This document shows positions 15,778 to 24,225 of a stretch of DNA of 64,000 bases, piece by piece (position 1 is the stretch's first letter; each line of letters opens with the position of its first letter). The position numbers were made by a program, and so were the translations under genes. The stretch is from a bacterium. GTDB taxonomy: Bacteria > Acidobacteriota > Thermoanaerobaculia > Multivoradales > J023. The DNA is taken from contig JAAELT010000684.1 in assembly GCA_024226315.1 (NCBI GenBank), positions 90,164-154,163 on the forward strand. Direction: 5' to 3'. The notes beneath the pieces are model-generated. The model saw only the letters and a program-made list of their open reading frames with translations, was not told the origin of the DNA and searched no databases.

Positions 15778-16377
15778 ATGGACGCGGCGAGCCCGCCGCC
15801 GGTCGGCGACATGCCTTTGAACGACACCGCCGCGAACGACGCCGCCGCGAATGGTGCTGCCGCGAAAGACGGCGCCACGCCACAAGGTGCCGCGCCGGCG
15901 GACATCGCCTGGCGTGGCATCGAGCTCTGCCGTCAGGGGGAGTGGCAGGAAGGGCTGTACTGGCTGAGCCTCGCGGCGGGTGCCGAGGAACGCGGCAGCG
16001 AGCTGCCGGCGCTGTTCTACGCCTATCTGGGATACGGCGTCGCGAGGTACCAGAAGCAGACCCGCGAGGGTCTGAAGCTGTGCCGGCGGGCGGTGGAGCT
16101 GGAGTTCTACCAGCCCGAGGCCTACTACTTCCTGGCCCGGACCCACCTGCTGGCCGGCGATCGCCGCGCCGCCTTCGACGTCGTGGAGCGCGGCTTGCGG
16201 GTCGACTCGACCCACGAGGGTCTGAGCACGCAGCGCGTCGAACTCGGCGAGCGCCTGCCGCCGATGCTGTCGTTCCTGCCGCGCCGCCATGCGCTCAATC
16301 GCTGGCTGGGCATGGCGCGTCACCGCCTGCTGCGGCGCCACAAGCGCGGCGCCGGGCAGAGCGCTCACGCCGGCTGA
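15778..16377 (+). CDS. TPR-repeat protein
   Basis: A 199-residue protein. An Ala/Asn-rich, low-complexity N-terminus of about 40 residues precedes TPR-like helices (IAWRGIELCRQGEWQEGLYWLSLAAGAEE, RYQKQTREGLKLCRRAVELEFYQPEAYYFLARTHLLAGDRRAAFDVVERGL). It ends in a very basic tail (LGMARHRLLRRHKRGAG). TATGAT at 15751-15756 may be its -10 box. Its 3' end overlaps the convergent PPK2 gene by 13 bp. It lies opposite the cNMP/TPR gene, with which it may share a function; the partner is unknown. Confidence 0.78.
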   Translation: MDAASPPPVGDMPLNDTAANDAAANGAAAKDGATPQGAAPADIAWRGIELCRQGEWQEGLYWLSLAAGAEERGSELPALFYAYLGYGVARYQKQTREGLKLCRRAVELEFYQPEAYYFLARTHLLAGDRRAAFDVVERGLRVDSTHEGLSTQRVELGERLPPMLSFLPRRHALNRWLGMARHRLLRRHKRGAGQSAHAG

Positions 16378-17180
16378 TCGGCTTTACCGGCGCCGTTCTT
16401 CCCCGTTCCGGCGGAGCCTTTCTTTTTCTTCTTTTTCTTCTTGCCCTTCTTGGGCTCGGACTCGGCGCGCCGCTGCTCCGCCTCCACGAGGGCGACCACC
16501 GTGCGCAGGGTCTTGACCCTCGCCCAGCGCTTGTCCTCGCCCTCGATCACCGTCCAGGGTGCGTGCAACGTGCTGGTCTTGAGCAGCATGTCGTCGACGG
16601 CTTCTTCGTAGTCTCCCCACTTGTCGCGGTTGCGCCAGTCTTCGTCGGTGAGCTTCCAGGTCTTGTGCGGGGTGTGCTCGCGCGCCTCGAAGCGTCGCAG
16701 CTGCTCCGCGGGGCTGACGTGGAACCAGAACTTCGCGGTCAGGATGCCGGCCTCGTGCAGCTGGCGCTCGAAGTCGTTGATCTCGCGATAGGCTCGCTGC
16801 CACTCCTCCTTGGTGGCGAATCCCTCGCACCGCTCGACCATCACCCGGCCGTACCAGCTGCGGTCGAAGATCAGCATCTGCTTCTCCTGCGGCGGCAACA
16901 GGCGGCGCCAGAAGCGCCACAGGTAGTGGTGGGTCTTGTCGTCGCCCGCCGGGGCCGCGATCGGGAAGACCTCGAAGCCGCGGGGATCGACCTTTTCGGT
17001 CAGCCGGCGGATCGAGCCGCCCTTGCCGGCGGCGTCCCAGCCTTCGAACACCAGCACCATGGAGCGCTTCTCGAAGTAGAGCCAGCGCGCCAGCTCGCGC
17101 ATCCGAAGCTGGAGCTCCAGGAGCTGCTGCCGGTACTCGTCCCTCGCGAGGCTCAGGGAGAGGTCGACGGTTTCCAACAT
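16365..17180 (-). CDS. Polyphosphate kinase 2 family enzyme, catalytic residues intact
   Basis: A 271-residue PPK2-family kinase that transfers phosphate between polyphosphate and nucleoside mono- or diphosphates. Walker A VFEGWDAAGKGGSIRRL is near residue 45 and the lid/Walker B block MLIFDRSWYGRVMVERCEGF near residue 100, both canonical. DKTHHYLWRFWRRLLPP between them is typical of the family. The C-terminus is extended by a lysine run (EPKKGKKKKKKKKG), unusual for PPK2 and possibly a polyanion-binding tail. It is the last gene of the operon usp-Na/Pi-PPK2-PPK2, starting 3 bp after its paralogue's stop. Whether it favours NMP or NDP cannot be decided from sequence. Confidence 0.92.
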   Translation of the reverse strand: MLETVDLSLSLARDEYRQQLLELQLRMRELARWLYFEKRSMVLVFEGWDAAGKGGSIRRLTEKVDPRGFEVFPIAAPAGDDKTHHYLWRFWRRLLPPQEKQMLIFDRSWYGRVMVERCEGFATKEEWQRAYREINDFERQLHEAGILTAKFWFHVSPAEQLRRFEAREHTPHKTWKLTDEDWRNRDKWGDYEEAVDDMLLKTSTLHAPWTVIEGEDKRWARVKTLRTVVALVEAEQRRAESEPKKGKKKKKKKKGSAGTGKNGAGKADQPA

Positions 17181-17183
17181 GGC

Positions 17184-17966
17184 TCAAGAACCCCCGGTGT
17201 CGTCGTCGTCATCGTCATCGTCGCCGCTGGCCAATTCCGGCGGCAGCAGGTCCCGGGCCTTCATCGCATCCTCGAGCCGTTCGACGATCGTCTCGAACAC
17301 GGTGATCCGGGCCCAGCGCGGGTCGGTGGCTTCGACAATCTTCCAGGGGCCCGCCGCGGTTTCCGTGCGCGCCAGCATCTCCTCGACCAACCGGTGGTAT
17401 TTTTCGTATCGCCGGTGATGTTTCCAGGCACGTTTGCCGAGCCTCCAGCTCTCCGCCGGGTCCTGCTCCATCTCCTGGTAACGCTCCTCCCGCTTCTCCT
17501 TGCTGATGTGCAGGAAGAGCTTGATCAGAACGTAGCCGTCGTCGGTCAGCGCGCGCTCGAAATCGAGGATGTCGCGTACCGCCCGGTGCCAGTCGAGCTC
17601 GCCGCGGCGTTGTTCGCCGCGGTCCAGCAGCGCTCGGCGGTACCAGCTGCGGTGGAAGATCGTCATCTGGCCGTAGTTGGGGATTTCGAGCCAGAAGCGC
17701 CACATCCAGGGCAGGTACCGCTCGTAGGTCCGCGGCTCGCGGGTCACGTAGTGGAGCCGGTACCCCCGGGGCTCGAGACGCTCGGTCACCTTGCGCACGC
17801 AGTCGCCCTTGCCGGAGCCGTCCCAGCCTTCGAACACCAGGACGTTCGCCATGCCCGCCTGCCACGACGCCTGTTGCAGTTGCAGCAGACGCCGGCGCAG
17901 CTTCGGCAAGCGTTCCTGGTAGGCCTCTTTCGAGAGTTTCTTGTTGAGGTCGATCAAATCCAGCAT
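17184..17966 (-). CDS. PPK2-family paralogue with altered Walker B
   Basis: A 260-residue PPK2-like protein. Walker A is intact (VFEGWDGSGKGDCVRKV), but the usual FDRSWYxR is FHRSWYRRALLDR: His replaces the catalytic/metal-binding Asp. The spacing and MWRFWLEIPNYGQMTIF fit a full PPK2 fold. It ends in DDDDDDDDTGGS, an Asp run opposite in charge to the Lys tail of the next protein. In two-domain polyphosphate:AMP phosphotransferases, one PPK2 module is thought to be non-catalytic. This gene with its neighbour may be the split equivalent, forming a hetero-oligomer. That is inference; a changed reaction is also possible. Confidence 0.85.
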   Translation of the reverse strand: MLDLIDLNKKLSKEAYQERLPKLRRRLLQLQQASWQAGMANVLVFEGWDGSGKGDCVRKVTERLEPRGYRLHYVTREPRTYERYLPWMWRFWLEIPNYGQMTIFHRSWYRRALLDRGEQRRGELDWHRAVRDILDFERALTDDGYVLIKLFLHISKEKREERYQEMEQDPAESWRLGKRAWKHHRRYEKYHRLVEEMLARTETAAGPWKIVEATDPRWARITVFETIVERLEDAMKARDLLPPELASGDDDDDDDDTGGS

Positions 17967-17978
17967 CGATGGTTCCCT

Positions 17979-19736
17979 CTAGGCTTCGCTGGTCAGGTGC
18001 TCCCCCCCCGCCTCCGGCACCGCCGCCCGCGCCATGCGCTTGGTGAAGTAGTAGATCCGCTTGAGGTTCTCGATGATTCCCATTTCCACCGTGTAGGCCG
18101 GCAGCCGGTTGGGCTCCTCGGCGACCAGGCGCTGCGCCTGGTGGAGCGCGGCGGAGTCCGCCAGCCGGTTGATCTCCTGCTTCATGCTGGTCACCACGGT
18201 CCGCGCCTCGGCGCTCTTGGTGGTCACCGCCGACATCGCCGCGTCGAACGCCTTGCCGACGGCGACGTGGAAGCCCTCGATCACCTCCCGGGTGGCGTCG
18301 CTGATGACCACCTGCTGTTCCAGACGGCGCGTGCCGATGGTCACCAGGTTGGTCTCGATCAGATCGCCGATGTTCTCGAGGTCGTTGGCCGCTTCCAGTA
18401 GCCGGATATGCTCTTCGGTCTGCTCCTCGGAGAGCGTCTGCTGACTGATCTGGCCCAGGTAGGTGACGACCCTGCCGTGGAGCTCGTCGACGGCGTCGTC
18501 CATGGCGGCGATCTCCTCGAGGTCTTCTTTGTCACCGCGCAGGACCGCGGGCAGGAACGAGGCGAGCATCTTCTTGGTCCGGTCGCCCATGTGCAGGATC
18601 TCGAGCCGGACCCGATCGAGAGCCAGGGGCGGAGTGGAGAGCAGCTCCACGTCCAGGTACTTGGCGCGCACCACCGCTTCTTCCTCGATCGAGCGATCCG
18701 GCACCAGCCGCTCGGACAGGCGGGCGAACCATGGCGCGAAGCCGAGGAACAGCACGGTGTTGGCGACGTTGAAGATCGTGTGAGCGTTGGCAATCTGCCT
18801 TGGCGCCTCGGCCGCCAGCCGCGCCGCGCCGGTGAGCTCTTCGGCCTGCGGAGAGACGGCGGTGACGACCGCCGCCAGCTGATCGATCAGGCCTACCCAC
18901 ACCAGGACCCCGGCGACGTTGAACAGCACGTGGACCGTCGCCGCCCGCAGCGCCTCGCGCGGCCTGCCGATACTCGCCAGCAGAGCCGTCACACAGGTGC
19001 CGATGTTGGAGCCGAAAGCCAGGGCAATCCCCGCGGGCAGACTGATCAGGCCACCGCTTGCCATCACGATGACGATGCCGGTGGTCGCCGAGGACGACTG
19101 TACGAGGGCGGTAAAAAGAGCGCCCACCAGAATGCCCAGAATCGGGTTCTCGAGGCGAACCATCCAGTCGAGAAAAGGCTGGTAGTCGCGCAGCGGCTCC
19201 ATCGCCGAGCTCATCACCCCCATGCCGAAGAAGATCAGGCCGAGCCCCATGACCCCCGCGCCCTGCTGTCTGCGGCGCTCGCGCTTGGCGGTGAACATCA
19301 CGGCGAAACCGGCGGCGATCAAAAGCAGCGCGTACTTGGTGACCTTGAAGGCGATGATCTGGGCGGTGATGGTGGTGCCGATATTGGCTCCCATGATCAC
19401 GCCGATCGACTGCGACATCGACATCAGGCCGGCGGTGACGAAGCCCACGACCAGCACGGTGGTCACCGACGAGCTCTGGATCACCGCGGTGACGAAGGCG
19501 CCGGTGAGCGCGCCCGTCACCCGGTTGGTGGTGAGCTTGGCCAGGATCGTGCGCATGCGCTCGCCGGCCACCACCTTCAGGGCATCGGCCAGCTGCTCCA
19601 TGCCGAAGAGGAAGAGAGCCAGGCCGCCGAGGAGCCCCATCAGCAGCGGAAAGAGATCGAGCTCGGAAGTCGTCGTCGCCGGTGCGCCCCCGGAGGCCAG
19701 CATCGTGAGCGAGCTCAGGGCGGCCAGGGGCATCAA
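17979..19736 (-). CDS. Na+/phosphate cotransporter with C-terminal PhoU-like domain
   Basis: A 585-residue NptA/YjbB-type transporter. Two inverted Na/Pi repeats carry the signature serines: VTAVIQSSSVTTVLVVGFV near residue 80 and FTALVQSSSATTGIVIVMAS near residue 215. Each is followed by GANIGTTITA or GSNIGTCVTA. About eight membrane segments lie in residues 25-360. The last 200 residues form PhoU-like helical repeats (DRTKKMLASFLPAVLRGDKEDLEEIAAMDDAVDEL). It imports, or in YjbB-like cases exports, phosphate with sodium. The ATG overlaps the stop of the upstream universal stress gene, and both PPK2 genes follow, so phosphate moved here probably exchanges with polyphosphate. Confidence 0.92.
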   Translation of the reverse strand: MMPLAALSSLTMLASGGAPATTTSELDLFPLLMGLLGGLALFLFGMEQLADALKVVAGERMRTILAKLTTNRVTGALTGAFVTAVIQSSSVTTVLVVGFVTAGLMSMSQSIGVIMGANIGTTITAQIIAFKVTKYALLLIAAGFAVMFTAKRERRRQQGAGVMGLGLIFFGMGVMSSAMEPLRDYQPFLDWMVRLENPILGILVGALFTALVQSSSATTGIVIVMASGGLISLPAGIALAFGSNIGTCVTALLASIGRPREALRAATVHVLFNVAGVLVWVGLIDQLAAVVTAVSPQAEELTGAARLAAEAPRQIANAHTIFNVANTVLFLGFAPWFARLSERLVPDRSIEEEAVVRAKYLDVELLSTPPLALDRVRLEILHMGDRTKKMLASFLPAVLRGDKEDLEEIAAMDDAVDELHGRVVTYLGQISQQTLSEEQTEEHIRLLEAANDLENIGDLIETNLVTIGTRRLEQQVVISDATREVIEGFHVAVGKAFDAAMSAVTTKSAEARTVVTSMKQEINRLADSAALHQAQRLVAEEPNRLPAYTVEMGIIENLKRIYYFTKRMARAAVPEAGGEHLTSEA

Positions 19737-20221
19737 CCTTCGCCTTTCGGCCGCTTGCCGGTCTTGACGATGGTCACCGGGATCGGCGCCAGCTGGGCGA
19801 CCCGCTCGGCTTTCGACCCGAGCAGAAAGTGCGGCAGACCTGTCCGCCCCTGGCTGCCGATGATGATCTGACGTGCCCTGGTCTTCTCCGCTACCTCCAG
19901 GATCCGGTTGACCGGCAGGCCGGTGACCAGCGCGGTCTCGGCAATCTTCAGAATCCTGAGCTTCGGATGTTTCTCGTCGAACTGCTTGAGGTAAGCATCC
20001 ATCATGTCGCCCGCGGTTTCCTCCAACCGCCGGAGACGGCCCTTCTTGCTGTTGTAGTAGCCGGGCGCCGCCGCCAGGTCATGCACCACGTGCAGGATCA
20101 GGAGCGGCGCCTGATAACGCGGCGCGGCGTCCGCGGCCCATCGCAAGACGGCTTCGGAGTAGGGCGAGAAGTCGATCGGGACCAGGAGGGGCTGTTTCTT
20201 GCTTTCTTTCTTCTTCGGCAT
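19733..20221 (-). CDS. Universal stress protein (UspA family)
   Basis: A 162-residue single Usp domain. It starts MPKKKESKKQPLLVPIDFSPYSEAVLRWAAD, the usual first strand with Asp, and ends with the ATP-binding signature IIIGSQGRTGLPHFLLGSKAERVAQLAPIPVTIV (G-x2-G-x9-GS). ATP-binding Usp proteins act in the cytoplasm in energy or starvation stress. It is the first gene of the operon leading into the Na/Pi transporter (4-base overlap), which links phosphate handling to a stress response. Its upstream region holds short tandem repeats. Confidence 0.93.
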   Translation of the reverse strand: MPKKKESKKQPLLVPIDFSPYSEAVLRWAADAAPRYQAPLLILHVVHDLAAAPGYYNSKKGRLRRLEETAGDMMDAYLKQFDEKHPKLRILKIAETALVTGLPVNRILEVAEKTRARQIIIGSQGRTGLPHFLLGSKAERVAQLAPIPVTIVKTGKRPKGEG

Positions 20222-20252
20222 GGTCTTCCAGCGCCTTGCAGCCGCCGCGGTC

Positions 20253-20460
20253 TCGAAGACGGTATTGTCTCGAAGACGGTATTGTATCGAAGACGGTATT
20301 GTATCGAGACGGCGCGGTATCGAAGAGTCTGGCGATCAGGTACTCTTGAGCTGTGCAGCCCATACACTGTACAACCTGCGTAGGCCTGTACAACCTGTGT
20401 AGGCCATGCAGCCCGCGCAGGACGTGCAGCCCGCGCAGGACGTGCAGCCCGCGATCGATC
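20253..20460. repeat. Cluster of three short tandem repeats
   Basis: Three consecutive repeat families fill the gap between usp and the kinase-mutase gene. TCGAAGACGGTATTG repeats with 17-bp period at 20253, 20270 and 20287, plus decayed copies to about 20325. CTGTACAACCTG(C/T)GTAGGC repeats at 20367 and 20386 (19 bp). TGCAGCCCGCGCAGGACG repeats at 20407, 20425 and 20443 (18 bp, last copy partial). They end in GATCGATCGATGC. No gene is credible across them. They could influence expression of either divergent gene or simply be slippage products. Confidence 0.85.
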
Positions 20461-20544
20461 GATGCTAGGTGATCTGTTCTCCGCTGGGACCACCCGGCTG
20501 GGTAGTCCATCCCGAGTCCGCTGATTGCTACGATTTCCCCGGTC

Positions 20545-23007
20545 ATGAAGAAGGAAGAGCGCGACAGCTCCCGGCGCCGTAAACCGCTCGCGGTGGTGTG
20601 CTCGAAAGGCGTGCATCAGCGGTTCCTGCGCGGCATGGTCACCCACGACCTGGTTCAGCGGGGTCTGTCTTTCGACGACGCCTACGCCGCGGCTCACGCC
20701 ATCCGCGACCGTCTGACGGACCACGAGGAGGTGTCGACGGCGGAGATCCGTGACTTGATCCAGGAGCATCTGGAAGGCGTGTTCGGATCCGATCTGCCGT
20801 CGTACCTGCTGCAGCCGGTGCGTCCGGTCCCCGAACGATTCGTGATCAAAGACGGCGTCAAGCAGCCGTTCTCCAGGGGCGTGCTGGCGCGCAGTATCTA
20901 CGCCGCCGGGCTCGACCTCGACCGTGCTTACCGGCTGGTGGGAGAGCTCGAGCAGGAGCTGCGCGAAGAGGGCGTCACGGTCTCGCGCAGCGACGAGATC
21001 GCCCGTCGGGTGGCGGAGATCCTGGAGCGTCTGGAGAGCGCCAAGACCTCTCAGCGTTACTGGTTGATGCGCCGCATCCACCGGCTGCCGCGACCGCTGG
21101 TGATCTACCTCGGCGGCGCCAGCGGCACGGGCAAATCGACCCTGGCGCTCGAGATGGCGCCGCTGCTGCGTATCTACCGAATCACCTCGACCGACACCAT
21201 CCGTCAGATGATGCGCATGGTGTTCTCACCCGCCATCCTGCCGGCACTGCACAGCTCGAGCTTCGAGGTGGCGCCGGCGTTCGGCCAGGAGCCCACGGTC
21301 GAGGACCGTTCGGTCACCACCGAGGACGACTTCGCGCAGCGCCTCACCGCCACCTTCGAGGAGCAGGCGACGCGGGTGTGCGTGGGCGTCCGTGCCGTCG
21401 TCGAGCGCAGCATCGCCGAGAGCATGAGCATCCTGGTGGAAGGCGTGCATCTCTACCCGCCGCTGGTGCCGTTCGGTGATCTGGAGGGCGCCGTCTACCA
21501 GATATCGATGATGCTCGCGACCCCGGACATCGAGGCCCATCGCGCGCGATTCCTGGCCCGCGGTCGCACGGGGCTTCGGCGCGCCGAGCGCTACGTGGAG
21601 AGCTTCGAGTCGATTCGGACGGTGCACGATTTCCTGCTGCAACAGGCCGAGACCCACGACGTGCCGCTGCTCGACACCTCGTTCGCGGAGCCGCCGGTGG
21701 TGCGTGGACTGCGGCTGGTGACCAGCATGCTGCAGAAGAGGAACCCCGCTCTGGCACAGCCGGAGTGGAGCGAGATCCCTTCGATCACACCGACCCTTCT
21801 ACTGGTGATCGACGGCCTCGCCGACCGGCCGGTTCGGGCGCTGGGCGGGCGCACGCCGCTGCAAGCCGCGGAGACGCCCACTCTCGATCGGTTGGCGAAG
21901 GAAGGCCAGTGTGGACTCGCTGATCCGGTGGCACCCGGGGTGGTACCCGACACCGCCGCCGGCAGCCTGGCGCTCTTTGGCCAATCGCCTCTGGCGCTCA
22001 AGCGCGGGCCGGTGGAGGCTCTGGGGGCGGGGATCGAGCTTTCTCCAGGCGATATCGCCCTGCGCGGCAACTTCGCCACCCTCGACGGCAACAACCAGGT
22101 CGTCGACCGCCGGGCCGGTCGCATCCGCGAGGAGACCGAGAAGCTGGCGAAGGCGATCGACCGGCTGCCGCTGCCCGGCTTGTCCGGGGAAGCCGAAGTG
22201 CGGGTGAAGGCGGCCACCGAGCACCGCCTGGCGATCGTGCTGCGCGGTGACGGGTTGTCCTCGGCCATCCAGGGCTCCGATCCCGGAGACGGCTCGGCAC
22301 CCGGGCCACCGCTGGCACCCGAACCCGTCGATCCGGGTGACGAGCGGGCGGTGGAGACGGCGAGAGTCCTGGCGCTGTTCGAGCAGAAGGCGCGCAAGGT
22401 GCTGGCAAGGCATGCCGTCAACAAGGCTCGCAAGCAGAAGGGGCTGCCGCCGGCCAACATCGTGCTCACCCGCGGCGCCGGCCGGATCCATCACCTCTTG
22501 CCGCTCGAGGACGCGGGCATTCCGCTGCGTCTGACCTGCATCGCCGGCGACCGCACCGTCCTCGGTCTGGCGGAGCTCCTGGGGGCGGTGACGGTGAGCC
22601 AGGAGAACATGACCGCCAACCTCGACACCGATCTGGACGCCAAGTTCGAAGCCGCCGCGAAGGCCTTGAAGCGCAGCGACCTGGTCATGGTCCATGTCAA
22701 GGGCGCGGACATTGCCGCTCACGACCAGCGGCCGGATCTGAAGGTCTCGTTCCTCGAGCAGATCGACTCGGCTCTGGGCACTTTCCTGGAGCGCTACAAG
22801 GGCGATCTGCGCGTCGCGGTGGCTGCCGATCACGCGACCCTGTCAGAGAGCGGCCAGCACGCGGCCGATCCGCTGCCGGTGTTGATCTGGGGGCAAGCTA
22901 TCGAAGCCGACGACGTGGAGAGCTTCGACGAGACCTCGGTGGCTGCCGGCGAGTTGCAACAGTTTCCCCTGCAGATGCTCCTCGAGCGTCTGTTCGAGCT
23001 GAGCTGA
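20545..23007 (+). CDS. Fused 2-phosphoglycerate kinase / archaeal-type phosphoglycerate mutase
   Basis: An 820-residue fusion. Two ATP-cone-like repeats come first (residues about 13-85 and 97-165, the second opening FVIKDGVKQPFSRGVLARSIYAAG as in archaeal 2PGK). A P-loop kinase follows with GGASGTGKSTLALEMAPLL near residue 190 and ITSTDTIRQMMR. From about residue 413 comes a cofactor-independent phosphoglycerate mutase of the archaeal apgM type: LLLVIDGLADRP, RGPVEALGAGI, HVKGADIAAHDQRPDLK and AVAADHATLSESGQHAADPLPVLI supply the metal ligands. The nucleophile loop reads PDTAAGSLALFG where apgM has PGSDTA, so Thr470 probably replaces Ser. The kinase would make 2,3-bisphosphoglycerate from 2-phosphoglycerate. 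TACGAT at 20529-20534 ends 10 nt before the ATG, with no Shine-Dalgarno. Confidence 0.85.
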   Translation: MKKEERDSSRRRKPLAVVCSKGVHQRFLRGMVTHDLVQRGLSFDDAYAAAHAIRDRLTDHEEVSTAEIRDLIQEHLEGVFGSDLPSYLLQPVRPVPERFVIKDGVKQPFSRGVLARSIYAAGLDLDRAYRLVGELEQELREEGVTVSRSDEIARRVAEILERLESAKTSQRYWLMRRIHRLPRPLVIYLGGASGTGKSTLALEMAPLLRIYRITSTDTIRQMMRMVFSPAILPALHSSSFEVAPAFGQEPTVEDRSVTTEDDFAQRLTATFEEQATRVCVGVRAVVERSIAESMSILVEGVHLYPPLVPFGDLEGAVYQISMMLATPDIEAHRARFLARGRTGLRRAERYVESFESIRTVHDFLLQQAETHDVPLLDTSFAEPPVVRGLRLVTSMLQKRNPALAQPEWSEIPSITPTLLLVIDGLADRPVRALGGRTPLQAAETPTLDRLAKEGQCGLADPVAPGVVPDTAAGSLALFGQSPLALKRGPVEALGAGIELSPGDIALRGNFATLDGNNQVVDRRAGRIREETEKLAKAIDRLPLPGLSGEAEVRVKAATEHRLAIVLRGDGLSSAIQGSDPGDGSAPGPPLAPEPVDPGDERAVETARVLALFEQKARKVLARHAVNKARKQKGLPPANIVLTRGAGRIHHLLPLEDAGIPLRLTCIAGDRTVLGLAELLGAVTVSQENMTANLDTDLDAKFEAAAKALKRSDLVMVHVKGADIAAHDQRPDLKVSFLEQIDSALGTFLERYKGDLRVAVAADHATLSESGQHAADPLPVLIWGQAIEADDVESFDETSVAAGELQQFPLQMLLERLFELS

Positions 23008-23022
23008 GGAGGGTTGCGAGAC

Positions 23023-24225
23023 GTGAGCGAGACGATCGTCGCCGGGCGCGAGACGGTGCTGGAGGTCCCAGAACGGATCGCGGGGATCGAGGTGCCGCGA
23101 GTGCTCGGCCGCGTCGAAGCTGCCGAGCTCGGACCGACACTGATCGTGGTCGGCGGCATGCATGGCAACGAGCCCGCGGGCGTCAAGGCCTTGCAGCGGA
23201 TTCTGGCGCGCCTCGAATCGGACCCCGTGGGTCTCGACCGCGGCCGGCTGGTCGGTCTCACCGGCAACCGCAAGGCCCTGGCGGCGAAGCGGCGTTACCT
23301 GGTCAACGACCTCAACCGCTATTGGCTGCCGGGTCGGGTCGCGAGGCTGCGGGCCAGTACCGGTCCGCTCGACGGCGAGGACGAAGAGCTGCGGGATCTC
23401 AATCGCGAGATCGAGCGCCAGCTGTTCGAGGCCCGGGAGACAGTCTACCTGCTCGATCTCCACACCACCTCGGGCCCCGAGCTGCCGTTCGCCACCCACG
23501 ACGACACCCTCCGCAACCGTCCCTTCGCCTTCGCTTTTCCGGTACCCGTGGTCCTGGGCCTGGAGGAGGAGCTGGTCGGTACGCTGAGCTCGTATGTCGG
23601 CACCCTGGGCGTGGTGACCGCCGGCTTCGAGTCGGGACAGCACGACGCCGAGGCGGCGGTGGACCGGGCCGAGGCCGCGATCTGGATCGCGCTCGAGGCC
23701 AGCGGCGTGTTGCTGAAAGACAACCATCCCGAGGTCGAGGCCGCACGCCATCGCCTGGCCCGGGAGTGCAAGGGGTTGCCCCGCGTGGTGGAGGTGCGGC
23801 ACCGGCACGCCATCACGCCGGACGACTCCTACCGCATGAAGCCGGGCTACGAGAACTTTCAGGCTGTGGCCGCGGGCGAGCCGATCGGCCGCGACGGCCG
23901 GGGGCCGGTCGTCTCTCCTTTCTCCGGGCTGATCCTGATGCCGCTCTACCAGAAGCAGGGCGCCGACGGTTTCTTCATCGTCCAGCGGGTGGCCCGGATG
24001 TGGCTCGAGGCCTCGGCGGTGGTGCGGCGCTGGCGTCTGGAGCGTCTGCTGCCCCTGCTGCCCGGGGTACGCCGGCATCCGGACCTGCCGGACAGCTTCG
24101 TCGTCGATCGTCGCTATGCGCGCTGGCTGGCACGCGAGTTCTTCCACTTGCTCGGTTACAAGCGCCTGGGCGACGCGAGTCGGGTGCTGATCATGTCGCG
24201 CCGGTTGCACGATCGTTCGCAATGA
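23023..24225 (+). CDS. Succinylglutamate desuccinylase/aspartoacylase-type (M14) hydrolase
   Basis: A 400-residue zinc amidohydrolase-like protein of the AstE/ASPA group. Zinc-ligand motifs IVVGGMHGNEPAGVKAL (His, Glu) near residue 43 and YLLDLHTTSGPELPF (His) near residue 145 are clear, with LVNDLNRYW between them. ITAGFESGQHD precedes the expected catalytic-Glu region. The substrate may be an N-acyl amino acid, but neither astE operon genes nor other hints are nearby. GTG 23023 was chosen because GGAGG lies about 10 nt upstream; a TTG at 23014 overlaps that site. It follows the kinase-mutase gene by 15 bp and is probably in its operon. Confidence 0.88.
   Translation: MSETIVAGRETVLEVPERIAGIEVPRVLGRVEAAELGPTLIVVGGMHGNEPAGVKALQRILARLESDPVGLDRGRLVGLTGNRKALAAKRRYLVNDLNRYWLPGRVARLRASTGPLDGEDEELRDLNREIERQLFEARETVYLLDLHTTSGPELPFATHDDTLRNRPFAFAFPVPVVLGLEEELVGTLSSYVGTLGVVTAGFESGQHDAEAAVDRAEAAIWIALEASGVLLKDNHPEVEAARHRLARECKGLPRVVEVRHRHAITPDDSYRMKPGYENFQAVAAGEPIGRDGRGPVVSPFSGLILMPLYQKQGADGFFIVQRVARMWLEASAVVRRWRLERLLPLLPGVRRHPDLPDSFVVDRRYARWLAREFFHLLGYKRLGDASRVLIMSRRLHDRSQ

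Noticed and set aside
15774..18401. 875-codon open frame on the plus strand
   Set aside because: It is antisense to both PPK2 genes and the transporter end, whose domains are unmistakable. Long antisense frames are usual at this GC.
18408..19871. 487-codon open frame on the plus strand rich in His, Gln and Arg
   Set aside because: Antisense to the Na/Pi transporter; composition is typical of GC-driven shadows.
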